DNA of 64,000 nt from Chamaecyparis obtusa (GCA_027943335.1 BSBK01001584.1:62001-126000), one strand, 5' to 3'. Positions 47,271 through 58,246 are shown, counted from the stretch's first letter. Notes: generated from the letters alone by a model not told the origin. Made by a program: numbers and translations.

Positions 47271-47770
47271 AGTCGTTTAATTTCAATTATGAAATAAACT
47301 AGAAGAGATGTTTTATATAGGGTCCTCAAGGTAATTTTGCATTAAGGTTGACCCGAAACAATCACATTGCAATTTGAAGGCTAAATTTGGGAATCACAAG
47401 GCCTCCACATTATCCATCATTATTTTTAGCTCATAGAAAGGTGATCATATGCTTATGACTTTTGTAGATAGTCTATTGTTGCCAAATTAATCTAGCCTTT
47501 TTTTGCTCAAATTTTGGGGATAAAAGATAATAGGACCTAGTTATTAGATCTCTAATCCCTACTCGAGGTGGAAATAGATTAATTATATAAATCAAAATTT
47601 ATTTAATCTTAGGATGGAAAAGGCTAATGAATTAATAAATAGGTATTAATTTAAATAATAGAGGAAAATGTTAATGAATTAATTAAATAAATAATAAATA
47701 TTCATTTAACAAATAGAAGAATTTAGAATATTTATTTGATTACATGAGGACATTTTTAGGTGTCTACAAG

Positions 47771-47833
47771 TGTGTTATCTCTAAGAGAAAGTATTACATG
47801 AGAGCTTTCCTTTGGCTTGATGAGCTTTGCTAG
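47771..47833 (+). pseudogene. Relic terminal coding fragment of the 52627-52872 gene family, copy 2
   Basis: The 63 nt align without gaps to the same 21 codons (48 of 63 identical by hand) and still read CVISKRKYYMRAFLWLDELC followed by the stop. In the intact gene the residues are DVHSKRKYAMGAFLWPQELR. The preserved KRKY and AFLW blocks and the shared stop position make chance unlikely. It lies in the second unit of the 580-bp tandem duplication. Confidence 0.75.
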
Positions 47834-48063
47834 AGTGGTTTAATTTCAATTTTGAAATAAACTAGAAGAGGTGCTTTATATAGGGTCCTCAAGGTAATTT
47901 TACATTAAGACTAACCTAAAATGGTCATATCACAATTACAAGGCTATATTTGGGAGTTCCAAGCCCTCCACAGTACCCAGCCTTAATTTTAGCTCCTAGA
48001 AAGGTGATTAGATGCTTCTAACATTTTCACATAATAGGGCCTAGTTATTAGATCTCTAATCCA

Positions 48064-49167
48064 TATTGGTGTTTATAAAATCAAAGTGGGGCCTTTATTC
48101 CATTGAGCTTAGCAATAAGATATGACCCATATAAGCATAAAGTGATATAAGATAAAAGACACACTTAAAATAAGGGACCAAAGAGTAGTATGTTGAGATT
48201 TAAAATAGGATAGAACCCATATTCTTGAATTAAGTATTAAAATAAAATTAAAAAAATGGTCCAAAAGAACTTATAAGAGGGAAAATGTAAAATGAATGCT
48301 AGGAGAGTGTGAAATCAGACTTGTTAATAGAAGGAGTGCAATTTACGACACTACAATGACCATGTGTGACATAGCTTTAACATTGATTTAGTTAGTTGAT
48401 TTTAGAGGAAATAAGTATTGATACACCTTTTGAAAGCACATTCCATGTATAGAATGAATAACTAAATTAAGTAGACTTATTCTTTTAGTTATATATCTCT
48501 TTGTCTTTATCTTTCTTTAAGTTTTTATAACCTGTTCTACATATACAATAACTCATCTAGATCCTCATATAGAGATTTTTTCATTGATATTTTATAGACC
48601 CTATATTAATGAACATTATATTAATTTTACTTAAATCTTGCATGTTATATAAAATGTGATTAGAGTAGTTGAGCTATAGCATTAAATATTAAGAGATCCA
48701 TCAGAAAACTTGTCAATCTATTTCAAGATGGCCAAACTAATGCAAAGGAGTTACAATGATTAAGGGTTAGATTGAAAAATACACGTGCATAAATAAAAAT
48801 CTATGTTCAAACTATTTATAAAGTTTTTTCAATGAGGGATTCCATTTTATCATAGATTTGAATAAAGTAGATATTTTGGTAGGCAAGCCTCTTTAGGCTC
48901 TAAGAAATCTATATGCTCTAGTGTTTTAGGATCAAACTAAATTTGTGTTGTAGATAAATGGGTAGAGAAAATAATATTACCATTTCATAAATGAATTCTT
49001 TAATGACTTGAGAAGATTAAGATTCTCCTCTTGAGTATGTCTTCACTTATCAATAATTGTTGGAAACATTGTACAATTTGGAAAGAGAAATATACAAAAG
49101 GAATATCTAAAATAACTTAAGAATAATTGACAAAATCCTTCATGAATGAGTATATTATTATTACAAT
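48064..49167. other. AT-rich intergenic stretch
   Basis: No gene, microsatellite or repeat pair noticed. Confidence 0.5.
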
Positions 49168-49513
49168 TATTGCAAGGTGTGTGCCCTTGGTCTCCTTGTG
49201 TTGTGCAGCATAGTGGTGGTTCACAACATAGCTTAACCACCTCTCGCATCTTCTATACATCTAGTGGTTGCATCAGGCATTAAAACATCGATCTTTTGGT
49301 GCAACGACAACCAAAAATTTGTATCAGAGCCAAGGTCACAGGGTCGAACCCCACACTTGAACTATGGGGATTGTTGTAAGGTGTGTGCCCTTGGTCTCCT
49401 TGTGTTGTGTAACACAATGGTGGTTCACATCATAGCTTAACCACCTCTTGTGTCTTCTATAAGTCCATTGGTTGTATTAGGCATTAACATGTCAAACTTT
49501 TGGTGCAATTTTA
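49168..49513 (+). mobile_element. TRIM/SMART-like miniature LTR retrotransposon
   Basis: Two direct repeats of about 142 bp (49168-49309 and 49372-49513) enclose 62 bp. Both share AAGGTGTGTGCCCTTGG, TGTTGTG, TGGTGGTTCACA, CATAGCTTAACCACCTCT and CTTTTGGTGCAA. Ten bases after the first repeat is TTGTATCAGAGC (49319-49330), one mismatch from the initiator-Met PBS TGGTATCAGAGC, then CCAAGGTCACAGGGTCGAAC. Terminal repeats, a PBS and no coding room define a terminal-repeat retrotransposon in miniature. The first repeat starts TATTGC where the second has TGTTGT. The right end and target-site duplication are not clear (left flank ACAAT, no convincing match on the right). Confidence 0.82.
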
Positions 49514-50649
49514 ATGTCAATCATAGTAAGAATTGGTCACAATTAGAATTGGTACATGACCAATCAATCTAGAGATACACTAATGCCTTCCATGAGCTCT
49601 ATGTAGGCTTGGGTTCATTTGACTTTGAGTAGCATATATTCCTCAAATATCATACCAACCTCCATATATTATTCTAGTCTAGGATGAAGTTGATCGAGAT
49701 AAAAATAATGGGTGACAAATGTAATCAAATGAGAATAAATTCAAGTAGAAGGTGAAGTGAGATTAATCAACCAGACACCAAAAAGGACGATACCTTTGGA
49801 AAAGAAAAACAACCACTAGTAAGTGGTGTGACAAGAACAATATTGTAGTCATACCAAGGCTATAAGTCATGATCATAACAACCTACTCATAAAGTTATAA
49901 GTATGATAACATCAAGTGTAAAATCTAATGTCGAAGTCAACATTAGAAACAACACTCTCACAGTTTAAAGATTTTGAAGCAAACTAACTTTCGTCATAGA
50001 TGTAGGTGAAAGGGTAATCACTAGACATCAAGATCATTACTAATAACATGAGTATCTAATCACTTTATAAACCATCAATTGATTAAAGCTACTAACCATG
50101 CCTTTTTTTGAATCTTACTAACTAGGGTGCCTTAATTCTTCTAATGTAACAAGTTATACTATTAATTTCCATATTCTATTAATCCTTTTAGTAAGAAATA
50201 TTTTGTGATCTAGTGTCAATATAACTCTATAAAATACTCCTTGAACACGCATACAAACATATTTAGAGAATTTTTAATTAACAAATTTATCATTACACAC
50301 CAAACTAGAAAACTTATCAAGTAACTATATATTTTTTAAAAAAAATGAAACATCTAATATTTAGACTTAAAACCCCACAAACAATAACTAAAAAACCCAA
50401 ATCTACATATATAACAAATTTTTCAACATTATTTATAAACCAAATTAGAAACTTATTAACATTGTTTACCTAAAAAGGAGAAACAAAACAACTACTATGT
50501 ATTTTTAAAAGTGCAACATAAAAAACTCTACTCACATTGAATATTTAGACTTAAACTCTAACTCAAAACCCAAGCCTACACATATAACAAATTAAAAAAA
50601 TAATAATGGCAAACATATATGAATAACAGGAAAAGAACAAGGGCAAATC
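49514..50649. other. AT-rich intergenic stretch
   Basis: No gene or structured repeat noticed. Confidence 0.5.
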
Positions 50650-50774
50650 ATGACAGTGGCTATGCAGGCATATAAATAGACAACTTACAAGGGGATATTT
50701 TTCAGAAAAAAACTAAGTATACTTTTTTACCCTTGGTAAGTTATCTATTTATATGCCTACATAGCCGTTGCCAT
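50650..50774. repeat. Long near-perfect inverted repeat (foldback, 125 bp)
   Basis: The left arm at about 50650-50694 includes GGCTATGCAGGCATATAAAT. The right arm at about 50729-50774 is its reverse complement with about six differences and one indel (right arm read backwards: GGCTATGTAGGCATATAAAT). The loop is 34 nt. The arms hold TATAAATA. It could be a small MITE or a small-RNA precursor; no flanking duplication is obvious. Confidence 0.85.
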
Positions 50775-51149
50775 CACAAATCACAAGCAACAAAGAGATC
50801 TTTGTTCATAGCAAAACTAAACATTAATAAATTACTTGTATGATGTGAAACCTATTTACTTTAGCTATGAATATTCCCCTACAATAATGACAAAGACGAA
50901 AGTTAAAATTAATCTGTAATATCCCGGTTTTGTGGCCCATGGTATATTCAAAAACATGATTATGAAACTGAAATTTTTCCAAGGTGGAAAGGTATGAAAA
51001 GGTACCGTGCTTGAAAAAGTGGAGAATTCGGTAACATTTTCTAGTGGGAATATTCATGAGTAAAGCGTAGAAATAAAGAATAAATGGCAGGTACACTGGT
51101 AGGTCAGCGACTATTTTCATACATTTTTATTTCCGTCCCTCAAGGAGCC

Positions 51150-51290
51150 CACATCATGAGGCCTCCCCTTATCCACTACCAAAGGGCAGAAATCCATTGG
51201 TCTGAACACTGTATGATATGAGCTATGACGTGGTTTCCAACATAAATCAATTAAATTAATTTGGTAAACTCTATAAACATGAGGGCCGGC
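51150..51290 (+). repeat. Dispersed repeat, copy 1
   Basis: The segment with CACTGTATGATATGAG, GACGTGGTTTCCAACATA and ATCAATTAAATTAAT recurs about 1.1 kb downstream, at 52300-52410, just before the promoter of the small gene. Upstream, near 50915, lies TGTAATATCCCGG, a start typical of some plant LTRs, so both copies could be parts of an old LTR element. Confidence 0.6.
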
Positions 51291-51776
51291 CTTATCCACT
51301 AGGTAAAGGGTCACATCCATATTTCAATTATAATAGTTGATTAAAGGTTTATTAAAAAAATATTTAATGGGTCAATAGTTGTCCATCAGTGCTTGGTAAA
51401 AGTAGTCTTGTTGGCTTGGAACATAGCTTTGCTTCTTATTAGTTTTGGATTTGATTTCAAGACACAACTTAATCAATGTCATTATTAGTTGGTGATTGTA
51501 GACATACTCAATAGATTAGCCTCACCTCATCTTGTTTCTTCTTGGCTTCAAGTTCGTAGTTAGTAAGTCTAAGGTAGAGCAAGTTGGGTAGTGTACTAGG
51601 TTGCATGAATAGTGACTTAAGTGGGTTGGAAGCTAAGCGGGCAACTTTGAAGGAAACCTATGATTAAATGTGTTTAAGTTGGAGTAGTACTGAGATAGGT
51701 AACCTCTGAAAGGCCAAATGTTTCACCTATGTGAGCATCACCTAGATGCAATGAGTGCTAAGTGTTCCATTTATTC

Positions 51777-51852
51777 TCATGAGAGATGGATTCTTGTGAA
51801 CCGCTACTCATGAGAGATGGATTTTTGTGAACCGCTTCCCATGAAAGATGGG
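51777..51852 (+). repeat. 31-bp minisatellite, about 2.5 copies
   Basis: Units at 51777-51807 and 51808-51838 (TCATGAGAGATGGATT then TTGTGAACCGCT) differ at few places. A partial third unit follows to 51852. Confidence 0.9.
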
Positions 51853-52229
51853 TCAATGAATTGGACTTTAAAAAATACCCAGCTGAATCTTGGTAGCAAT
51901 ATCACAATAGAGAATAGCTAACAATAAAATAATAGAAAAAAGTTAATAATTAGATCAATTGTGCAATTTTATTGCTACCAATACCGCACTAAAATTAGTG
52001 ATTTTGTGTATAAGTATTGGATCAATTATGCAAATTTTGTGGTGGTCAAAGCAAACAGTTAACAACGAGGCAATAGGAAATATGTATGGGACATCAACTT
52101 GAAATGACCATTTTTCGACCTTAGTGTGCATAAAAAATTTCATAAAATTCCTCAAAACTATCCAAAAGCCAATCTTAAACTAGATACAAAGATAACATAA
52201 AAAATCATCAAAATTCTATAATATCAGAT

Positions 52230-52231
<2 letters not shown>

Positions 52232-52270
<39 letters not shown>
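52232..52270. repeat. (TA)n microsatellite
   Basis: About 20 uninterrupted AT units. Confidence 0.95.
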
Positions 52271-52275
<5 letters not shown>

Positions 52276-52299
52276 CTATAACAACTACTGATAACCCGC

Positions 52300-52410
52300 C
52301 CCTTACGAAAGGACAGTATTCCACTGTAGAGCAGTGTAAAATATGAGATTAAGACGTAGTTTCCAACATAGATCAATTAAATTAATGTGGACAAATCTCA
52401 AAACTTCACT
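52300..52410 (+). repeat. Dispersed repeat, copy 2
   Basis: Matches 51150-51290 through TATGAGATTAAGACGTAGTT and CCAACATAGATCAATTAAAT. It ends about 145 bp before the TATA box of the gene at 52627, so this repeat is part of the gene's upstream region. Confidence 0.6.
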
Positions 52411-52554
52411 ATCAAAGCTCTATTGGCGTGAGGAAGAGACAGAGCAAAGACCCCACACATTCTGAGCGGATCACGTTGTGTGCACCATCTCCATCTTTAT
52501 AAAATTGGTTTTGATTTAATGGGTGCTTACGGATGCCCTTAACTGCTTCTCCTC

Positions 52555-52560
52555 TATAAA
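52555..52560 (+). promoter_or_regulatory. TATA box of the small conserved gene
   Basis: TATAAA in the context CTCCTCTATAAACACAG lies 72 bp before the ATG at 52627. The expected start of transcription, about 30 bp downstream, leaves a purine-rich leader of about 40 bases (AGGCAGGTAAAGGGAAGG). Confidence 0.7.
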
Positions 52561-52626
52561 CACAGACGCAACGAATCTGAGGCAGGCAGGTAAAGGGAAG
52601 GAAAAAGAGGAGGAAGTGAAGTTAGA

Positions 52627-52872
52627 ATGGATCCATCTGTGGAGAGGCAAGTGAAGTACGAAGAAGAGAATAAGAGTAGAAATAAATCAATGGTGCATGT
52701 GTTCCAGGTTCCTCTTCATTATCCCAGGTATACCAAGTCTGATTATGAATCCATGCCCGAAGCCCAACTGGATACATTGCTTGCTGAATATGGACTGAAA
52801 GTTGGGGGAGATGTTCACTCCAAGAGAAAGTATGCCATGGGGGCTTTCCTCTGGCCTCAGGAGCTTCGTTAG
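52627..52872 (+). CDS. Small conserved plant protein of unknown function (DUF7722-like)
   Basis: This is an 81-residue single-exon protein. The ATG at 52627 is the first after the TATA box and the stop is TAG at 52870-52872. The N-terminus is charged (residues 1-20, RQVKYEEENKSRNK). The core FQVPLHYPRYTKSDYESMPE (residues 26-45), then LDTLLAEYGL, then KRKYAMGAFLWP resembles a small plant family whose members share HYPRY..DYE.MPE, LLxEYGL and a C-terminal MGAFLWP. I recall it as DUF7722, from memory and not checked. The function is unknown. There is no signal peptide or membrane segment. The length suits the family and there are no stops or frameshifts, so this is the best candidate for a live gene here. 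A possible splice donor at about 52947 (AAGGTAAAT) would lie in the 3' UTR. Confidence 0.8.
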   Translation: MDPSVERQVKYEEENKSRNKSMVHVFQVPLHYPRYTKSDYESMPEAQLDTLLAEYGLKVGGDVHSKRKYAMGAFLWPQELR

Positions 52873-53235
52873 ATGCCTTTTATTTCAATTCTAAGGGATA
52901 TATATGTATATGGTTGGTTTTGACTCTGGTTTCTTCTAGTTCTAAGGTAAATCCATGTATAACAAGTCAGATGTTTTAACTGTTTTCAGATTCCATTGAT
53001 CGTTTGTGATCTCTGGTGTCATGTGGGTTTGAGAAGTTTGGTTTTTGTTTGTGGGTTTCAGTTTCGCCCAGAGAAATATATAGATCATCATGTGGATTTC
53101 ATGAGTCTGTTTCTCCATAGCTTTTATCTGGTTTCATTTTGTAGTTCTTGGTTTTCTTTCTATTTCTCAGTTGCTTGTATAATTCATTTTGTATGTACTG
53201 ATGTTTTTGGATTTGATTTTGAGAATTTAATAATT
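52873..53235. other. Downstream region of the small gene
   Basis: T-rich sequence that probably contains the 3' UTR, perhaps with an intron. The 80-codon frame at 52996-53238 is very Phe/Ser-rich and looks like translated T-rich non-coding DNA. Confidence 0.5.
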
Positions 53236-53239
53236 TAGT

Positions 53240-53900
53240 ATCTTTCTGCTTCTTTATTTCTTCATGATAGATCATGGAATGTGATCTAAAATAATTAGAC
53301 AAAAGAAATTTCATTCTGTCAAATCTAATAGTATAAAAAAATCAACATTATGTGTCTATAACTCATTTTGTTTTCATATTGAATTACAAGATTACTTGAG
53401 TGTTAATACATGAGAGTGTTGAATGATAAATAGTAGAGAATTGCAGGCAACAGATTTTAGAATCTATAATATTGAACACTGTAATCTCTGGTTCCTTTCT
53501 TTTTGATGGTGGGTCATAGAGCGCGATCTAAATTAATTAAACAAAAAAAGTTCTGACACATGAAAGAAATACAACACTATATATTTATAATTCATTGTAT
53601 TTTCATATTTAGTTACTAGTGTTGTTACAATCATGGTTTTATCCAATATAGTTCATTCTATAGTTGCTAAATGCTTTTGGATCTGTTTCTATACGTTTAT
53701 TTTTTGTCAATGTTTTAGTACTTTTTTTTGTTCCTTGCTTTCTGATGATAGATGTAGAGTGTGTTCCAAATTAATTAGACAAAGAAGACATCACACATGT
53801 GAAAGAAATGCAACATTATGTGTCTGTAATTCATTCTGTTTTCATATTAAATTAAAGACTACTCTAGTGTTGCAATAACGGGAGTATTTGAATGAAAATA
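53240..53900 (+). repeat. Degenerate tandem repeat, three copies of about 150-245 bp
   Basis: Three blocks begin near 53245, 53497 and 53729 with a TTCTTTATTTCTTCATGATAG-like start. Each continues with a GTGATCTAAAATAATTAGAC-like block and later TATAATTCATTTTGTTTTCA-like sequence. Near 53960-54060 the motif TTTAGATCACACTCC appears twice in the opposite orientation. Confidence 0.7.
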
Positions 53901-54230
53901 AGTAAAAATTAAAGAGTTTATAATTTTGAAGGTTAGTTTTTTGGATTTGATTGTAAATCTTTTCTATCAAGATTTTAGATCACACTCCAAAATCCATTAT
54001 TATTCCTACTATATAATCTATCATAGAGATTTTAGATCACACTCCAGATCCATTCTTATTAACATTCTACAAACCATCATAAGATTGATAAAAAGTTAAA
54101 AGAACAAATCCAAAATCTACAATATTCAATGATAAATAATTACTATTTTAGAAATAGAGGGAATGATAAGTTAACTTATTTGATTAGCACAAGGCATGAG
54201 TTTTGAATTCCTAATTTAATGGGAATAAAA

Positions 54231-54720
54231 ATAAAGCTGAATTAACCTAAACAAAACACTTTAGAAATAAATATATTTGTTCTTTATGTAATTTTTCAAC
54301 CCTTTAATTCAGAAAATTCAAACATTAAAACTATTTAAATATACATATAAAAACTAATAGTAAAATTTTAGAATTATTAAAAGTAAAGATTTTACATCTT
54401 TTTATATAAAACTGAATTAACCTAAACAAAATACTTTCCAATTATATGCATTCATTCTTTACCCAAATTTTTAACCTTTTGATTAAAAAATTAAACACTA
54501 GAACTATTTAAATATGTTTATAAAAGCTAATAATAAAATTTCAAATTGATTTAAAAATAAAGGTTCTACATCTTTTTATATTAATTTTTTTACATTCATT
54601 ATATATATTTTTAACTCTTTAATTAAAAATTCAATCACTAAAACTATTTAAATATGTATATAATAACTAATAATAAAATTTTAGAATAATTGAAAAGCAA
54701 AGATTTTAATTTATTTTATG
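54231..54720 (+). repeat. AT-rich tandem repeat, period about 175 bp, 2.7 copies
   Basis: CTGAATTAACCTAAACAAAA occurs at 54237 and 54412. ACTATTTAAATAT occurs near 54330, 54503 and 54653. Units end with TTTTACATCTTTTTATAT-like sequence. The third copy is shortened to about 150 bp. Confidence 0.85.
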
Positions 54721-55477
54721 AATAATTTTTTTAACAAAAATCCAACTAAAAAGGACAAAAAAAATCTTGAAGTGAATGTACGAGTCAATATAATGATCAC
54801 GCTTATTGCGGAGAGTGGGTGAAGGGAGTAAGCTTTCCACATGGGAGTTGCTTTCTTCAAGTAATTTCTATACCACCTAACTTTAACAGCTTGCGACGGA
54901 CAATTAAAGGAAGGATATAATGTTTGTACGAAAAAGTAGTTCGATACAATTGCATGGACAGCATTTCAAGCTTTAAATTTGATGGCCCCGTATGTTTTTA
55001 ATGGTGAAAATGGTATTTTTCTTATGATACTTTATTAGTTGGGTTTGTTTTAACATAGTCGTAATGTATTAGCAGTATATTTTTATTATTTTTATATAAA
55101 CTATGGTAAAATCAATTTATTGTTTTTACATTCCAATGTGTATGGTATTTGGGAGAAAAGGAGGGGAGGAAGAAAGGGAGGAGCACGAGAATGAAGGAGC
55201 AGGTCAAAAAATAAAGAATAAGATAGAAAATAAATATTAATTAAACAAGCAAAAAATAAAAGGGTAATAAACAAATGTTTAGTAAGTCAAATAGCAACAA
55301 AAGACAAAAGAAAAAGATAGGATTGTGGATATTTTAGTTCTAAGTGGTAAAATTATTTAAATTTTTATTAATTATGATTTTATATATTTTAAGGATTTTG
55401 ATTTAATTGATAAGTTTGTTATTTATTATTTTAGATTAATTTTGTAAATATAAAAAATAATTTTGTTTTAGATTCTA

Positions 55478-55480
<3 letters not shown>
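54721..55480. other. AT-rich intergenic stretch
   Basis: No gene or repeat pair noticed. A less AT-rich patch lies at about 54795-54900. Confidence 0.5.

Positions 55481-55533
<53 letters not shown>
55481..55533. repeat. (TA)n microsatellite
   Basis: About 26 TA units. Confidence 0.95.
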
Positions 55534-55535
<2 letters not shown>

Positions 55536-56559
55536 AAAGAATGCAAGTTATAGTAGTGATTGTAGTGAAGAAACTACAAGAGTAGATGACTAAAGACTCA
55601 AAACAAGCCTACTAATATAACATTAACCCTAATTCATCACAATCATATAGAATTCAACACACATTTAGACCAAGATCTCATCACATCTAGAGAGTTCATT
55701 GTCAAATCATTGCATCAACATCACATTACTAGTTACACATGATTGGGCATATTGAATGGTAGCTAAGTGGCGTGTCTTTGATTTTATTTGAACTATTAAA
55801 TTAGATGAAAGGCTTGACACAAGCGTACACTCTCACTTACCAAGATCTCAAGGCTCTTTAATCAACATTGTATGTCATTTATTCTAGGTCTATATATCAA
55901 AGAAAATATGAATATGATTGTTTCTAATAGTGAGATTAATTATGTGCATAAAGGTCAATTCGTCTTGTAAAGACAATTTTCATGCATATCTAGACAATGG
56001 TGAACATTAGAGAACAAATTTACCTATTTATAAATGTGGTCATCTAGTAGGTTAAATAGAGTTCCAACACAAGGTATCATACATCATATTTTACAATCAA
56101 TTAGCATAAATTGTTTAGGCCTTCAAGAAATTTTAGTTTGTCCTTCTCAATCTTTATGTAATGTCTTGAATTAACTTAATTTAATAATTTAATTAAACTT
56201 GTAAAAAATGATATTTATTGAGGAATTAGTTTCTCTTTAAAACCATTGAATATTTAGTTCAAACTCTCTGAAACCTCTCTATTAAATTCAATAATCTAGT
56301 AATCAAGTAAACAAAAATATTCACCAAACTTCATAGAATTATTGAAACTTCATGCAACTTATATTAAATATTTTTAACTTATTTTTAGCATTGGATATAT
56401 CATTTTTATGTTTAATATTGTAACCAATAGAAACAAACATCTACAACAATTTATCTCATAAAAAGACATTAAAACTAGAGTCAAAATGATTTTGCAACAA
56501 CTATGAACTCATGGAAACTTACCAAAAAAGCCCACAATAAGTATTTATTTATCCAATAA

Positions 56560-56565
<6 letters not shown>
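55534..56565. other. AT-rich intergenic stretch
   Basis: No gene or structured repeat noticed. Confidence 0.5.

Positions 56566-56641
<76 letters not shown>
56566..56641. repeat. Compound (CT)n(AT)n microsatellite
   Basis: About 22 CT units (56566-56610) pass into about 15 AT units (56611-56641). Confidence 0.95.
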
Positions 56642-56642
<1 letters not shown>

Positions 56643-57638
56643 ATGAACTACAACTGATTGAATATCTTGAGGAAGATTTTGACAATGGATTGGATATTTG
56701 AAAGATAATGATTAATGATCACCGAGCTACTAATGTGTACGTAAGACATTAAATCAGTTAATGTATTGTCATTGATGGGTATGTGCAGGATCATGGTATA
56801 CCAAACTATGGCCTTAAGTGGCAATGAAAAATCAAAAAATCAGGGTTAGTCAACTTGACGTAAAAAGTTGAACATCTTATGAACCTTATGTGAAAAAGTT
56901 GTAAGAATAGAATCTGTAGGAAATTGAATGTAGTTTCTAAACTACTAGCCCTTGTCTAAATTTTTTATTTATTTAATTGTTCAAAATTTTAGATTTCAAT
57001 GTAGTAGTACGAAAATTTTAGGGAAAAGATAAAAAGTACATGTATGTCTGACCACCTTAATCATAATCAAATGATGATATGTTTTTCCAAGATTCTAGAT
57101 ATAAGTAGTAGACTCATTCACAGATGTGACGCATATTTTTTTGTAATTTTTTGCCAAATAAATAATTAAATATGAATTTTCTGCTACAAATTTGTTGGAA
57201 TTAAAAAACTCTCGTGTCTGATCACCTTAACTAATTCTAAACTTTACAAAATTAAATTTTTTTTTCCCTTATAGTAGCCGAAGCATAGAATGTGACGCGT
57301 GTTTCGGATTTCAAAAAGGTTAAACGGTTTGAAAGTTATAGTTATTTTTCAATCAATATGTCAATTACAACTTTAAAGATAACTCAATTGAAAATAAGTA
57401 ATAATTACTTACCGAACTCAAAATTTGACAGCAATTATATTGATGGAAAGCTGATAATGTCTTTAAGAAACCCTTTTCACTTCATCAATTTTGAGTGAAA
57501 AAATAGTCATTAGCTACATGGTCAAACTCTCGATATCAGAAACTATCTCTTGAAACACGCCTAAAGGGTTGACCACCCACATTTGGTATTGCCCAAGCAA
57601 ATACCAAGCCTAATCGAATATCCGATATATCCAAAAAA
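56642..57638. other. Intergenic stretch left of the transposase-like pseudogene
   Basis: No gene is supported. The frame at 57292-57498 has no recognisable family. Confidence 0.5.
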
Positions 57639-57669
57639 TTTGGATATCCGATAATATCGGATATCCAAA
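57639..57669. repeat. Perfect 31-bp palindrome rich in GATATC
   Basis: Arms of 15 bp (TTTGGATATCCGATA and its exact reverse complement) flank a single A. It is preceded by another AATATCCGATATATCC phrase. Related sequence returns at 58247-58290. Confidence 0.9.
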
Positions 57670-58072
57670 AATACCCACCTAATTCAAAATTTCAATTGCA
57701 CTAGTTTTCTCAATTTCAAGTTTCATATTAAATTATATTGTCTTATGTTAATATTAAATGAGATAAGTATTTTTTTATAATTTTAAAATATATATTACAA
57801 ATTATTTATTACGTATCGTATTATTATTATTTATTTCTATATTGTATTATTATTTAATTTTTTTCAATGTTAAATATTAGTATGTATTATATTATTATTA
57901 TTTATTTATGTATTGTCTAATAGTATAATATTAACTTATTAAATATTGAATACAATCAATTGATTTTTTGACTCTGGAAAAAAATTTCACACAGATGTAG
58001 AACCACCATATGCTCATCATCTATCCTAGAAACTGACAGTGGCATAAAAATTGATGTAAGAACATTTAAGGT

Positions 58073-58125
58073 AAATTGTCCACAAAAAGGTATATGAAAC
58101 CCTTAAATATACATTAAAATGTGGA
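58073..58125 (+). repeat. Fragment of a second copy of the transposase-like coding sequence
   Basis: This 53-bp stretch matches 59911-59963 inside the pseudogene, sharing AAATTGTCCACAAAAAGGTA, TATGAAAC, TTAAATATACATTAAAA and GTGGAG. Homology stops where the GA microsatellite begins. Confidence 0.88.
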
Positions 58126-58185
58126 GAGAGAGAGAGAGAGAGAGAGAGAAGGGGAAGGGGAGAGAGTAGGAGAGAGTAGGAGGGA

Positions 58186-58229
<44 letters not shown>
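58123..58229. repeat. GA-rich microsatellite, interrupted
   Basis: (GA)n flanks an irregular purine core with AGGGGAAGGGG and two GAGAGTAGG-type units. It is purine-only over most of 107 bp. The overlapping minus-strand Leu/Ser-rich frames are artefacts of the repeat. Confidence 0.95.
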
Positions 58230-58233
<4 letters not shown>

Positions 58234-58246
58234 GGCAAAATTTTGG

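Larger units (their letters stand above)
46995..48063 (+). repeat. Tandem duplication, two copies with a 580-bp period
   Basis: The first copy begins GAGGTGGAAATGGATTAATT at 46995 and the second begins GAGGTGGAAATAGATTAATT at 47575. Matches continue through TTTATTTGATTACATGAGG, TAGGTGTCTACAAG, TATAGGGTCCTCAAGGTAAT and TAGTTATTAGATCTCTAATC near the end of each copy. The copies are clearly diverged. Each contains a relic of the last codons of the small gene at 52627-52872. Confidence 0.85.

Noticed and set aside
51890..51981. 11-bp perfect inverted repeat TTGGTAGCAAT/ATTGCTACCAA
   Set aside because: Arms are short with a 70-bp loop; plausible by chance in 64 kb.
52996..53238. 80-codon frame just downstream of the small gene, possible second exon
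   Set aside because: Phe/Ser-rich from T-rich DNA, no homology to the family, which ends with the MGAFLWP region already present in the first frame.
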